Assembly: GCF_023657445.1 (NCBI RefSeq) | Contig: NZ_JAGTWY010000001.1 | Location: 1,240,001 to 1,304,000 of the forward strand | Source of the DNA: Marinobacter sediminum | GTDB taxonomy: Bacteria; Pseudomonadota; Gammaproteobacteria; Pseudomonadales; Oleiphilaceae | Direction of reading: 5' to 3' | Length of the DNA: 64,000 bases | In this document: positions 29,551-38,850 of the stretch, one piece after another | Layout: each line of letters starts with the position of its first letter | How positions within the stretch are numbered: the stretch's first letter is position 1 | Notes under the pieces: model-generated | The model's input: the letters and a program-made list of their open reading frames with translations, nothing else | Database searches by the model: none | What the model was told of the DNA's origin: nothing | Program-made: the position numbers and the translations under genes

Positions 29551-31040
29551 CGTATAGCGGGGCCAGGGATGCCCTGTTCACCAAACGCCGAATCGGAGTA
29601 TTGCTTCATCCGACTTGCCTCCCCGGTGACTGGGGTATTCTGGGAAGAAGCGCGCGTAAATTCGCCGACTTTCTGGCGGACGCCGGTATAGGTGTATGGC
29701 AGACACTTCCTATCGGGCCGACACACGCAGACATGTCTCCTTACCAGTCGCTTTCTGCCCACGCCGGTAACCCCGATTTCATTGACCTTGCGGAGCTGAT
29801 CCCTCCAGGGCTCCTGCATACCGGCGATCTGGCGAGGGCGGATGAGAATGGCGGTCGCAAAAACCTTCTGGAGCTGGCCGCACAGCGATTTTTCGATCAG
29901 TCAGTCAGCGTCCCGGAAGGCCTCGATCATGACAGCTATGAGCGTTTTCGGGAGTCTAACGCGTACTGGCTGGATGATTTCTCTTTGTTTTCCGCCGTTC
30001 GGGAGTCACAGCCCGGGATTAGCTGGCTGCAATGGCCAACCGAGCTTCGTGACCGTCATCCGGAAGCCCTGAAAGCGTTCGCAGATCAGTCAGCTACGGT
30101 CATCAAGAGAATTCGTTTCGAACAGTTCGTGTTTCATCACCAATGGCAGGCGTTGCGAGAGTATGCTCACGCACGTGGCATACTGATGTTTGGCGATATT
30201 CCCATATTTGTCGCTCATGACAGTGCGGACGTCTGGGCGAATCGGGAGCTGTTCAAACTGGATGCCCAGGGCAACCCCACCGTAGTAGCCGGGGTGCCCC
30301 CGGATTATTTTTCTTCGGAAGGTCAGCACTGGGGCAACCCGCTCTATGACTGGGACGCCATGGCCGAGGATGGCTACCAGTGGTGGCTGCAAAGGCTGGA
30401 CAGCCAGCGCCATTTGTTTGCATTAACCCGCATTGACCACTTTCGGGGGCTTCAGGCCTATTGGGAAATTCCCGCGGACAGGCCCATGCCGAAAGATGGA
30501 TACTGGGTGCCAGGGCCGGGGGCACACTTTCTGGAGGCCTGTTTCCGCAAGTTTCCAGATTTACCTCTGGTTGCTGAAAATCTCGGAATCATCGGTGAGG
30601 AAGTGGAGCAACTAAGGCGGGATTTCCGGTTGCCAGGTATGACCGTACTTCAGTTCGGGTTTGATGGGAGCCCGGATAACCCGCATCTTCTCCATAATCA
30701 TCAGGAACGGGATCTGGTTTATACCGGCACCCATGACAATGACACCACCCTCGGGTGGTATCGAAGCCTGGACAGCCATACCCGTCAACACGTGAACAGC
30801 TATCTGGAGACCAGTGGCGAGGAGATGCCCTGGCCGGTCATTGAAGCCGCTTTCCGGTCTGTTTCTTCGCTGGCCGTTGTTCCCATGCAGGATTTTATGG
30901 GGCTTGATAGTGCAGCGAGGTTCAACACCCCGGGAACGACCGAAAATAACTGGATCTGGCAGCTGAACTGGGCTGCGTGCCCGGCGGACCTTAGTGACCG
31001 AATACGCAATCTTGCTGAATTATACGGAAGATTAACATGA
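29547..31040 (+). CDS. malQ: 4-alpha-glucanotransferase (amylomaltase)
   Basis: A 497-residue GH77 enzyme. Motifs: GIGVWQTLPIGPTHADMSPYQSLS, GDIPIFVAHDSADVWANRELF, TRIDHFRGLQAYWEIPA (nucleophile Asp), VAENLGIIGEEVEQL (acid/base Glu), YTGTHDNDTTLGWY (third Asp). It disproportionates maltodextrins released from glycogen so that phosphorylase can use them. Translationally coupled to the GH57 gene. Confidence 0.95.
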   Translation: MTYSGARDALFTKRRIGVLLHPTCLPGDWGILGRSARKFADFLADAGIGVWQTLPIGPTHADMSPYQSLSAHAGNPDFIDLAELIPPGLLHTGDLARADENGGRKNLLELAAQRFFDQSVSVPEGLDHDSYERFRESNAYWLDDFSLFSAVRESQPGISWLQWPTELRDRHPEALKAFADQSATVIKRIRFEQFVFHHQWQALREYAHARGILMFGDIPIFVAHDSADVWANRELFKLDAQGNPTVVAGVPPDYFSSEGQHWGNPLYDWDAMAEDGYQWWLQRLDSQRHLFALTRIDHFRGLQAYWEIPADRPMPKDGYWVPGPGAHFLEACFRKFPDLPLVAENLGIIGEEVEQLRRDFRLPGMTVLQFGFDGSPDNPHLLHNHQERDLVYTGTHDNDTTLGWYRSLDSHTRQHVNSYLETSGEEMPWPVIEAAFRSVSSLAVVPMQDFMGLDSAARFNTPGTTENNWIWQLNWAACPADLSDRIRNLAELYGRLT

Positions 31041-31151
31041 CTACTGATCGATATTTGATCAGTATCAAAAAGTGATCGGACAGAGTTGGATATAAACTAC
31101 GCAGTACTGGTCAAACAAAAAGCGTTATCCATCGAGTCATAGGGAGGGGCC

Positions 31152-31535
31152 ATGGAACACAGGCTCAGCAAGCGCGTATCAGGAAAGCTTGGGTTGTTGG
31201 TATACAGGCGGGGCATGCCAGTTGCGACTGGTCAGATCCGGGATGCATCCAAACGCGGCCTTTTTGTCGCCACCGACTATACCGATGTCCAGCTTAATCA
31301 AACACTGGAAGTTGAATTCCGGTTCCCTGACCGGCAGGGGAAGCAGTTCCGGAGGCTCAAGGCGCATGTGGTCAGGAAATCCGACAACGGTTTGGGCGTC
31401 GATTTTGACGGTGTCGAGAACGATCCGTTCACTATTTCTTCCCTCATCCGGTGGCTCCAGCAACACCATCTCATTGGAAATTATGATCCCGGCGAAGTAA
31501 TACAGGGGCATTTTTCAGGTCAGGGAGGGTCATAG
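31152..31535 (+). CDS. PilZ domain protein
   Basis: A 127-residue single-domain PilZ protein. Both halves of the c-di-GMP signature are present: an RLSKRV box near the N-terminus and DASKRG (D/NxSxxG) at about residues 32-37. The rest is FVATDYTDVQLNQTLEVEFRFP and VVRKSDNGLGVDFDGVE, a normal beta-barrel. AGGGAGGGG precedes the ATG. Its place between malQ and the second glgP suggests c-di-GMP input to glycogen breakdown, which is an inference from position only. Confidence 0.85.
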   Translation: MEHRLSKRVSGKLGLLVYRRGMPVATGQIRDASKRGLFVATDYTDVQLNQTLEVEFRFPDRQGKQFRRLKAHVVRKSDNGLGVDFDGVENDPFTISSLIRWLQQHHLIGNYDPGEVIQGHFSGQGGS

Positions 31536-31576
31536 CCTCTCGCTAAACCTCCATTTCTCGTTTCGGGACTACGCCA

Positions 31577-34108
31577 GTGCCCCTTGCTGCTTATACACCC
31601 AGGCACATCCCCGAGGCCCTTTCGGGCCTCTTTACCCTCGCGCTCGATCTTCGGTGGAGCTGGCAACATGGCAGTGATGACCTTTGGCGGGCGATCGACG
31701 CAGAGATCTGGGACGCCACTCGAAATGCCTGGCTGGTTCTCAACAGTGTATCGGGCGAATGGCTAGATTCCCTGGCCGAGAACGACACTTTCAAGGTTCT
31801 CTATGAGCGGCAGCTTGAAGACTATCACCGGTTTACCCATGCCCAGACCTGGTATTCCGACGACTGCAAAGGCGAACTCGACAAAACCGTCGCCTTTTTC
31901 TGCATGGAGTACGGGCTGACCGAATCACTGCCCCTTTATTCCGGTGGCCTTGGGGTACTCGCAGGAGATTACCTGAAAGCGGCCAGCGACCTGGGAGTTC
32001 CTGTCGTGGCCGTGGGATTGCTGTATCAGCAAGGCTATTTCCGCCAGAACATTAACGCCGAAGGTCAGCAACTGGAGTTTTACCCTTACAACGACCCGAC
32101 CATGTTGCCTGTCGCCCCGCTCACGGACCAGGACAAACAATGGGTGAGGGTAGTGATTCCCTTCGCCGGACGCAGTGTGAGGTTGCGGGCATGGCGCGCG
32201 CAGGTCGGACGATGCGAGTTGCTGCTCCTGGACAGTAATGATCCCAGAAACGAACCCGGCGACCGCGGGATTACCAGTGAGCTATACAGCAGCAACCCGG
32301 AAAAGCGCCTGCAGCAGGAGATTGTGCTCGGTATCGGTGGATGGCGACTGCTTCGCAAACTGGGCATAGAGCCCGCGGTATGCCACATCAATGAAGGCCA
32401 CAGCGCGCTTGCGTTCCTGGAACGTGCCTTAAGCTGGCAAAGCGATCACGGCACCGACTTCGAAACGGCTCGAATGGCGACCCGGGCGACCAACCTGTTT
32501 ACAACCCACACATCTGTTGCTGCCGGATTCGACCATTTTTCTCCCTCCCTGATCAGGCTTTACCTCGACCCCTGGATGAACGGTAACGGGTTCACGATGG
32601 ATCAGCTTATGAGCCTGGGAAGCAGCAGCGGAGGGCACTCGCTCAGGGCGAGCGATGACGCCTCTCTCAATATGGCCCAACTGGCGCTTAACCTCTGCGG
32701 GCGGATAAACGGGGTAAGTCACATTCATCAGCAGGTTACCAAGGCATTGCTCCAGCCCTATTTTCCGCGCTGGCCTGCAGCAGATATACCCGCGGAATAT
32801 GTAACCAACGGTGTTCATACGCCGAGCTGGGATTCTCCCGAGGCAGACGAGGTCTGGACCAAAGCTTGTGGTCAGGATCGCTGGCGTCGCCCTATGGAGA
32901 TCATGACGCCGATGGCCGACATTCCGGATACGGATCTCTGGTCCATGCGCCGTAGCCAACGCAGCCGACTTGTAAGGTATCTCCGGCAACGTCTTTCAAG
33001 CCAGCACTGCGAGCATGCGCGAGGAAACAATCCTTCGGCGGCCTGTGGACTGCTACTCGATAACGAAACCCTGACGCTCGGTTTTGCCCGCCGTTTTACC
33101 GACTACAAGCGTCCGGACCTCCTTTTGAAAGATCAAACCCGTTTACTGGCTCTGCTAAATAACCGGGATAAACCATTACAAATCGTCCTTGCTGGCAAAG
33201 CCCATCCTCAGGATCACCGGGGTAAAGAGTTGATAAAGCACTGGAAGGAGTTTTCTTATCTTCCTGATGCAGAGGGAAAAGTTGTCTTCATCGAGGATTA
33301 CGATCTGGGGGTTGCTGCCCAACTGATCCAGGGCGTGGATGTTTGGCTTAATTGCCCCCGTCATCCCTGGGAAGCCTGCGGAACCAGCGGCATGAAGGTA
33401 TTGGTAAATGGCGGCTTGAACCTGTCCCAATACGACGGCTGGTGGGCGGAAGCCTGGTCTGAGGATGTCGGTTGGGCGATAAGGCCGGACGCCAACTTTG
33501 AAGCGTTAAGTCGTTCAAATGAACATGATCATTCGGATGCAATGGAACTTTACAACCTGCTTGAGAACGAGGTTGTTCCGGCCTTTTACGAGGTCAATGG
33601 GGATGGTCGCCCTGAGGGCTGGATCAAACGGATCCGGGCCAGTATGAATGGCCTGACGGCACGTTACTCGGCCAATCGGATGATCCGGGAATATGTGGAA
33701 AGCTTCTACCTGCCGATGGTCAAAAACGGCAATCTGAGAACCCCCGATACGGCTGCAGCAATGGCGGGTGAGTACCAGGAGCTTGCGACGCAGTGGTCAC
33801 GCCTGCGTTTCAGTTCGTTTGAAGTGAATGAATCCGATGGCATGCAAACCTATACCGTCGATGCTTACCTGGATGGCCTGTCAGAACGCCGAATCACCGT
33901 CGAACTGGTAGCCGACGCTTCTGAATACGGACCCCGTGAGGTCCGGGAAATGACAATGAAGCATCAGCTCGAGGGCTCAGGGCACGGATTTATGTATGAG
34001 TGTACGGTCGCCGCGCGGCCCCATGGGCACTTCACACCACGCTTGCGAGTAAGGGATGAGCGCCTGAACCTTCCGCTTGAAAACGCCTCGGTGCTCTGGC
34101 TGAAATGA
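31577..34108 (+). CDS. Alpha-glucan phosphorylase, second copy
   Basis: An 843-residue phosphorylase with a GTG start and weak ribosome site. It has the same layout as the enzyme at 20440-22992 but is clearly divergent: FTLALDLRWSWQHGSDDLW, FFCMEYGLTESLPLYSGGLGVLAGDYLKA, CHINEGHSALAFLERAL, NGVHTPSWDSPEAD, GFARRFTDYKRPDL and the cofactor lysine in ACGTSGMKVLVNGGLNLSQYDGWW. All landmark residues are kept, so it is probably active; it may prefer a different chain length or be differently regulated. It converges with trkH, only 4 bp apart. Confidence 0.93.
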   Translation: MPLAAYTPRHIPEALSGLFTLALDLRWSWQHGSDDLWRAIDAEIWDATRNAWLVLNSVSGEWLDSLAENDTFKVLYERQLEDYHRFTHAQTWYSDDCKGELDKTVAFFCMEYGLTESLPLYSGGLGVLAGDYLKAASDLGVPVVAVGLLYQQGYFRQNINAEGQQLEFYPYNDPTMLPVAPLTDQDKQWVRVVIPFAGRSVRLRAWRAQVGRCELLLLDSNDPRNEPGDRGITSELYSSNPEKRLQQEIVLGIGGWRLLRKLGIEPAVCHINEGHSALAFLERALSWQSDHGTDFETARMATRATNLFTTHTSVAAGFDHFSPSLIRLYLDPWMNGNGFTMDQLMSLGSSSGGHSLRASDDASLNMAQLALNLCGRINGVSHIHQQVTKALLQPYFPRWPAADIPAEYVTNGVHTPSWDSPEADEVWTKACGQDRWRRPMEIMTPMADIPDTDLWSMRRSQRSRLVRYLRQRLSSQHCEHARGNNPSAACGLLLDNETLTLGFARRFTDYKRPDLLLKDQTRLLALLNNRDKPLQIVLAGKAHPQDHRGKELIKHWKEFSYLPDAEGKVVFIEDYDLGVAAQLIQGVDVWLNCPRHPWEACGTSGMKVLVNGGLNLSQYDGWWAEAWSEDVGWAIRPDANFEALSRSNEHDHSDAMELYNLLENEVVPAFYEVNGDGRPEGWIKRIRASMNGLTARYSANRMIREYVESFYLPMVKNGNLRTPDTAAAMAGEYQELATQWSRLRFSSFEVNESDGMQTYTVDAYLDGLSERRITVELVADASEYGPREVREMTMKHQLEGSGHGFMYECTVAARPHGHFTPRLRVRDERLNLPLENASVLWLK

Positions 34109-34112
34109 GCCG

Positions 34113-35564
34113 TCAGCTGCGCCAGAATCCTGGTGACAGCACAACCACGACACTCAGTATCTCAAGGCGCCCCATCAGCATTCCGACGGCAAGGAGCCAC
34201 TTGGCGCCATCAGGCAGGGTGCCAAAATTACCCGCCGGCCCGATAATATCGCCAAGACCGGGCCCGACGTTGGTAAGTGCTGTCAGTGCTCCGGAAAGGG
34301 AGGTCACGAAATCCAGCTGCATCGCCGCGAGTGCGATGGTCATGAGCAACAAACACAGCAAAAAGATGAAGGTATAGGCAATCATGGAAGAAATAATTTC
34401 GTCGCTCACAGCCCGGCCGTTGTAGTTCCGGGTTAAAACAGCGCGTGGATGCAGCAAACGCATCAATTGCTCTTTCAGAATGATCAGGGACAGCTGAAAA
34501 CGGAAGATCTTCATCCCGCCTGCGGTTGAGCCGGAGCAGCCACCAACGAACATTAAAAAGAAGAACAATACGAAGGCCAGCGGTCCCCAAGCGGAATAAT
34601 CCTCCGAAGCATAGCCCGTGGTAGTCACCACTGAGGTGACGTTAAACAGGGTGGCCGTGTAATTGTGGAGGGGGTCGAAGGGAACTGGCGAAACAAACCA
34701 GCGGTAGAGCGTGAGCAGCGCCGGAACCACAAATAATATAGCCAGGAACAGCCTCACTTGCTGATCCCGGAATAGTACCCCGTGCTGGCCGTGTAACTCA
34801 CGAACGAACAGGAAAAACGGCAAACTCCCGATGATCATGAACAGTGTCGCTTCCATGAGGATCAGGTCGTTGAACTTGCCCATGGACAGGTCAGAGGTTG
34901 AAAAGCCACCGGTGGCAATGCTTGTCAGGCCATGGTTAAACGCATCAAAGATGGTCATTCCCGACAGCCAGTAGGTAACGACCGCGGTAATGGAGATAAC
35001 CATATAGACGAAAAGAAGGCCGCGGCTAAGGGTCTTCATGCGAGGTAAAGCCTTATCCGTCCACTCGGATGATTCCGTTGCGAAAAGGCGCATTCCACCC
35101 ACGCGCAGGAACGGCAGAACGGCAACAAACATGCCGATGATCCCGATCCCGCCTATCCATTGAAGGATCGAACGCCATAGAAGCAGGTCGCGATCCATGG
35201 TATCCAAGCCGTCGAATACCGTCGCGCCAGTCGTAGTGATACCGGACGAACCTTCAAAAAAAGCATCTGCAGCGGAGATGTTGTTATCACTGAGATAAAA
35301 GGGAAGAGCGGCGAAGATGGCTATGATGAACCAACCGGAGACGGTCAGAACAAACATGTACCGCGGCTTTAGATCACTGGATTGCCGGTAGGTGGCGATA
35401 ATTCCAACCACGCCGATGAAACAGGCAATTCCGGCCGATTCCGCAAACGCCATGGCATTCGGCGCTACAGAACCAGCCAAAAAGATGACCGGGAGCGTCA
35501 TAAAAATGCTGAGCAGCACAAACATGACACTGAGAATGAATATAACGGGATAGAGGTTTCTCAA
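34113..35564 (-). CDS. trkH: TrkH-family potassium uptake protein
   Basis: A 483-residue membrane protein with the four pore loops of the Trk/Ktr family: SSGITTTGATVFDGL, LTSIATGGFSTSDL, NVTSVVTTTGYASEDY and ALTNVGPGLGDIIGPAG. It moves K+ across the inner membrane together with a TrkA-type gating protein, not encoded here. The only usable start in frame is a TTG (35564); the upstream frame stays open to a TGA but has no ATG, GTG or TTG, and no clear Shine-Dalgarno is seen. Confidence 0.93.
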   Translation of the reverse strand: MRNLYPVIFILSVMFVLLSIFMTLPVIFLAGSVAPNAMAFAESAGIACFIGVVGIIATYRQSSDLKPRYMFVLTVSGWFIIAIFAALPFYLSDNNISAADAFFEGSSGITTTGATVFDGLDTMDRDLLLWRSILQWIGGIGIIGMFVAVLPFLRVGGMRLFATESSEWTDKALPRMKTLSRGLLFVYMVISITAVVTYWLSGMTIFDAFNHGLTSIATGGFSTSDLSMGKFNDLILMEATLFMIIGSLPFFLFVRELHGQHGVLFRDQQVRLFLAILFVVPALLTLYRWFVSPVPFDPLHNYTATLFNVTSVVTTTGYASEDYSAWGPLAFVLFFFLMFVGGCSGSTAGGMKIFRFQLSLIILKEQLMRLLHPRAVLTRNYNGRAVSDEIISSMIAYTFIFLLCLLLMTIALAAMQLDFVTSLSGALTALTNVGPGLGDIIGPAGNFGTLPDGAKWLLAVGMLMGRLEILSVVVVLSPGFWRS

Positions 35565-35773
35565 AGGATGCTCAAGCCAGCTGAACCAAGAGACGGCGTC
35601 AGAATACCTGTGGGTGCCGCCTTCCGCAAGGAAATGGACGTCTGCGGCGCCAATTAACGGAGGATTACATCACTGTAAATAACAGGTAAATGCGGATCTT
35701 TCTTATGGTAAATACCGTTCAGTTGATGCAACTTTCATATTGAACGCCGATTTCATCGGATAGGGAGAAAAAC

Positions 35774-36316
35774 ATGAAACACATTCGTTCATTAATTGTC
35801 GTATTTACCACCGGCCTGGTTGCAGCAGGTTCTGCCGGCGCTCAGGACATGTACAAGTCCGGAGTGGGCGGCCTTTATACCGGTTTGAACTATACCTTCA
35901 TGAATCTGGATGCAGGGTCTCAGGATGCTGATGTGGGCACGTTGTCCGCAAAGGTAGGCGTGATGGCGACGCCATTCCTCGGGATTGAAGCACGCGGCGG
36001 CTTCGGTGTTGATGATGACCGGATCGGTTTCGCCGATTACTCACTGGACAATTTTTTCGGGGGTTATGCCACGTTTAACCTGGCTAACGAGTCGCCAATG
36101 ACTCCGTATGCGATTCTCGGGTTTACACGGGTAGAAGTTGAAGCAGACTTTCCCACGGCGACCGTCACCGAAGATGAGACCGACGTATCGTATGGTATCG
36201 GCCTGAACATGGAATTCGCTCCCAACGTCTCCGGCAACCTGGAATACATGCGATACTATGATGATCGAGACGTCACCGTTGATGGCTTAGGGGTCGGCGT
36301 TCAGTTCAATTTCTGA
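35774..36316 (+). CDS. Outer-membrane beta-barrel protein
   Basis: A 180-residue OmpA/OmpW-size barrel with signal peptide (SLIVVFTTGLVAAGSAGAQ). Alternating strands end in aromatic residues, with the terminal GVGVQFNF typical of BamA-recognised barrels. The mid part is acidic (VEADFPTATVTEDETDVSYG). AGGGAG precedes the ATG. No substrate or partner is suggested by the neighbours. Confidence 0.8.
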   Translation: MKHIRSLIVVFTTGLVAAGSAGAQDMYKSGVGGLYTGLNYTFMNLDAGSQDADVGTLSAKVGVMATPFLGIEARGGFGVDDDRIGFADYSLDNFFGGYATFNLANESPMTPYAILGFTRVEVEADFPTATVTEDETDVSYGIGLNMEFAPNVSGNLEYMRYYDDRDVTVDGLGVGVQFNF

Positions 36317-36338
36317 TTGCGGATTATCAGGAGTTCGT

Positions 36339-36911
36339 TTGAATCATCTTGCCCACGCATTTCTCGCACCGGACTCTCCGGAGGCTCGCGTGGGCAGTAT
36401 TCTTGGAGATTTCACCCGGGGCGTTGATGTTTCAGCGCTCCCGGCCCAGGTACAGCATGGGGTCCGGCACCACCTGGCCGTCGATGGCTTTACCGACAGG
36501 CATCCAGAAGTTCTTGCCAGCAAAAGACTTTTCTCCAGGGAAAGACGCCGTTTTTCAGGTGTAGCCCTCGACATTCTCTACGATCACTATCTGTTAAGAC
36601 ACTGGCAACGATTAAGTCAGTGTGACCGTGATACCTTTGTGCACGACATTTATGGGGAGCTTCAGGATCTGGAGCACCTTATGCCGGCCCATATGGTGAA
36701 AGTGACACGACGTATGGTCGGGCATGACTGGTTTGGAGCCTACGAAGACCTCGAGAACATCGGTTTTGCACTCGATCGCGTCGCCGGTCGCATCCGTTTT
36801 CCAAACCAGTTTGAGGGGATCATCGAAGAAATTCGGGTCAATGATTCCGAGCTTGAGGCTAGATTTCTGGAATTTTTCCCTGAATTACAGAGGTTTGCAG
36901 GAGATATTTAA
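36339..36911 (+). CDS. acpH: ACP phosphodiesterase
   Basis: A 190-residue protein from a TTG start with AGGAG five bases upstream. It matches AcpH: NHLAHAFLAPDSPEARVGSILGDF, then VRHHLAVDGFTDRHPEV and LDILYDHYLLRHW, with the His/Asp metal ligands of an HD-like all-helical fold. AcpH removes the 4'-phosphopantetheine group from acyl carrier protein. Its stop overlaps the next start (TAATG). Confidence 0.9.
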   Translation: MNHLAHAFLAPDSPEARVGSILGDFTRGVDVSALPAQVQHGVRHHLAVDGFTDRHPEVLASKRLFSRERRRFSGVALDILYDHYLLRHWQRLSQCDRDTFVHDIYGELQDLEHLMPAHMVKVTRRMVGHDWFGAYEDLENIGFALDRVAGRIRFPNQFEGIIEEIRVNDSELEARFLEFFPELQRFAGDI

Positions 36912-37498
36912 TGAGGTTTTTAGGTGTTTTGGCACTTGTGCTGAGTCTTGGGTTTCAGGCTGGTGGCGCGTTTTCGGCGGAGTCAGACACCGAGGCCCGT
37001 GTTCCAGAGACTCTCGGCTTCGTTGAGTGGGTGGTTATGAAAGACACTGGCCTTCGACTCAAAGCACGGCTTGATACAGGCGCAAAAACCTCATCACTGC
37101 ACGCGGTTAATGTGCAGGAGTTCAACAAGAACGGGCAGGAGTGGGTTAGCTTTCAGGTCCCCCTCGGAGACCACGAGGACCAGCCCAGTGAAGGGGAGGT
37201 TGACCATGACGCCGTTATTCTCGAATTCGAGCGCCCGATATACCGAACCGTTCTCATAAAAAGAAAGGGCGCGCCGTCACAGCGGCGCCATGTGGTGAAA
37301 ATGGAATTCTGCATTGCCGGGACCATCCATGAGACCCAGTTTTCACTGACCGATCGAGGTAACTTTTCCTACCCGGTGCTACTCGGGCGGCGCTTCATGC
37401 GTGACGACGATATCCTTATCGACTCGTCTGACAGCTTCCTGGCTCAGCGTGAGTGCCAATACAGCACACTTGAAGAGCTTGCCAGGCAGGCCCGTTAA
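36911..37498 (+). CDS. Retropepsin-like protease (ATP-dependent zinc protease family)
   Basis: A 195-residue exported protein: signal peptide (FLGVLALVLSLGFQAGGAFSA), then the pepsin-like active-site strand RLKARLDTGAKTSSLHAVNV and a conserved TVLIKRKGAPSQRRHVVKM and YPVLLGRRFMRDDDILID. The family is annotated as putative ATP-dependent zinc protease (Pfam PF05618) or RimK-linked retropepsin, and DTGAKTS supports the aspartic protease fold. The function in the periplasm is unknown. Coupled to acpH. Confidence 0.85.
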   Translation: MRFLGVLALVLSLGFQAGGAFSAESDTEARVPETLGFVEWVVMKDTGLRLKARLDTGAKTSSLHAVNVQEFNKNGQEWVSFQVPLGDHEDQPSEGEVDHDAVILEFERPIYRTVLIKRKGAPSQRRHVVKMEFCIAGTIHETQFSLTDRGNFSYPVLLGRRFMRDDDILIDSSDSFLAQRECQYSTLEELARQAR

Positions 37499-37508
37499 CT
37501 CAAATACC

Positions 37509-38258
37509 CTAATTGATTTGTCTCCCGGCGCGATCAGCCGTTCTCTTGAGCGCGCGCCCAAGACTGTTGAAATAGTCTTCAAAGGCAGAGCACACCCGAT
37601 CGCGCTCCGCGCCTGTGGGGTAAAGCCCCATGCGGGCTTCTTCTGAGTCCCGGGTGCCCTTTACCAGGAAACTGTTTCTGGGAGCTTTGTCTTCAATAAA
37701 GGCCTCGAATGCCCGGGCACACATTTCTTCAGGATTTGCCCAGTAAAGCTTTTGCTGCAGGCGGTCTGCAGATCGAGACGCGACAAACAACTCACTCGGG
37801 CGAGTACCGTCTTCATTAAGCAGGATTGCCTCAAAGCAGCGAAACAGCAGGGCAGTAAGTGAGTGGTGCCTGAACTGGTGACTCGAAAGCCACAACGAAC
37901 TGGCGAAGGAGCCTCTGGCGGGCTGAACAAAAACCTTGCTGGCGATGTAGTGATCAAAGGCATGAAACCATTCATGCGCCAGGCTGCCAGCCCCCGCGTT
38001 CTTGGCAAGTGCCAGTTGCCGGGTAGCAGGAATATAATGGGCGCAAACACCGGGCTGGCCGCCAATGCCGTACTGAAGGCCAAGGGTGCTTTTAAGGGAA
38101 ATGACTTCCTCTGGCACTTTCAGGGTTTGCATCAGAGTGACCAGAGCCTCATAAAATCGAACCGCAGCCCGACCCCGCTCAGACTCTGTCACCCAGCGAC
38201 CAATTTCAATGCTTCTGAAATCGTATTGGCGCCGGATATGTATGAATGAAACGCCCAA
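37509..38258 (-). CDS. CLCA_X-type protein with HExxH zinc motif
   Basis: A 249-residue cytoplasmic protein resembling the family called CLCA_X. It contains GAGSLAHEWFHAFDHYIASK, whose HEWFH is an HExxH zinc-peptidase motif with a further H/D downstream, and NPEEMCARAFEAFIEDK, which may supply the third ligand Glu. The start at 38258 is the first in frame (GTG or ATG context weak). A metalloprotease-like activity is inferred; no substrate is known. Confidence 0.72.
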   Translation of the reverse strand: MGVSFIHIRRQYDFRSIEIGRWVTESERGRAAVRFYEALVTLMQTLKVPEEVISLKSTLGLQYGIGGQPGVCAHYIPATRQLALAKNAGAGSLAHEWFHAFDHYIASKVFVQPARGSFASSLWLSSHQFRHHSLTALLFRCFEAILLNEDGTRPSELFVASRSADRLQQKLYWANPEEMCARAFEAFIEDKAPRNSFLVKGTRDSEEARMGLYPTGAERDRVCSAFEDYFNSLGRALKRTADRAGRQIN

Positions 38259-38391
38259 ATGCCGCCCTCAAGCCAGATGCTGTATGGATGAACAGTATGA
38301 TAGTGAGCATGGTGGGGTAATGCAAACAGGAAAGACGGTTACGGGAGCAGGGGATAGTTGGAAGAAAGCCAGGTATAGAATCTATCCGAGC

Positions 38392-38432
38392 CCAGCAGGC
38401 CGGTGTATTTCAAAATAACACCGCCCTGCTGG
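38392..38432. terminator. Long hairpin downstream of the cytochrome c gene
   Basis: Outer stem CCAGCAGG/CCTGCTGG and inner stem CGGTGT/ACACCG, separated by one C on each side, close over TATTTCAAAATA, which can pair further. It lies 10 bp beyond the cytochrome c stop. There is no U-run after it on the minus strand, so it could be an mRNA-stabilising structure instead. Confidence 0.5.
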
Positions 38433-38442
38433 CGTACATCGT

Positions 38443-38784
38443 TTACTCCTTCATATCGAAGATCCAGGTTACAAGCTTTTCGGCTTCCTCCTGACTGACT
38501 TCAGCGCGAGCGTCCATCTCTGGCATCTTTGCAGATCCCCAATGATCTTCACCGCCTGTGAGGACAACCTGAACCAACCGGTCATACTCTTCCATGGTGT
38601 ATCGCTGGGCAATGCTCGGGAAGGAGGGGACTCTCGGTAACTCTTCACTCGTGGTGTGGCAACCCATGCACTTCTTTTCCTCAGCCAATTGCATGGTGGT
38701 CATGCCATGTGAATCGGCCAATGCGGTAAAAGACCCCATGCACAGGCAGCTTGCCAGTGTGGCTGATATGACTTTGTGTTTCAT
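38443..38784 (-). CDS. Monohaem cytochrome c (class I)
   Basis: Start at MKHKVISATLASCLC (38784, AGAGGGAT upstream), 113 residues with signal peptide. Haem site EEKKCMGCHTT, axial Met in WGSAKMPEMDAR, and the C-terminal helix EEAEKLVTWIFDMKE place it with small c-551-like periplasmic electron carriers. Partner oxidase or reductase is not nearby. A perfect palindrome lies 49 bp upstream of the start and probably controls it. Confidence 0.92.
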   Translation of the reverse strand: MKHKVISATLASCLCMGSFTALADSHGMTTMQLAEEKKCMGCHTTSEELPRVPSFPSIAQRYTMEEYDRLVQVVLTGGEDHWGSAKMPEMDARAEVSQEEAEKLVTWIFDMKE

Positions 38785-38832
38785 ATCTGATCCCTCTCTG
38801 ATCATCCAAATTGATTCAGACGAGATGACTGC

Positions 38833-38850
38833 AATTGGTCTAGACCAATT
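38833..38850. promoter_or_regulatory. 18-bp perfect palindrome upstream of cytochrome c (GntR/FadR-like operator)
   Basis: AATTGGTCTAGACCAATT is a perfect palindrome. Its half-site AATTGGT/ACCAATT is that of GntR-family regulators of the FadR subfamily (PdhR, LldR type), although here the spacer is four bases. A further half-site CTAGACCAAA lies at 38870-38880. The position suits control of the cytochrome c promoter. Confidence 0.5.

Noticed and set aside
31043..31063. Hairpin ACTGATC/GATCAGT after malQ as a terminator
   Set aside because: Only 7 bp, AT-rich, with no U-run; the PilZ gene follows in the same direction and could be cotranscribed.
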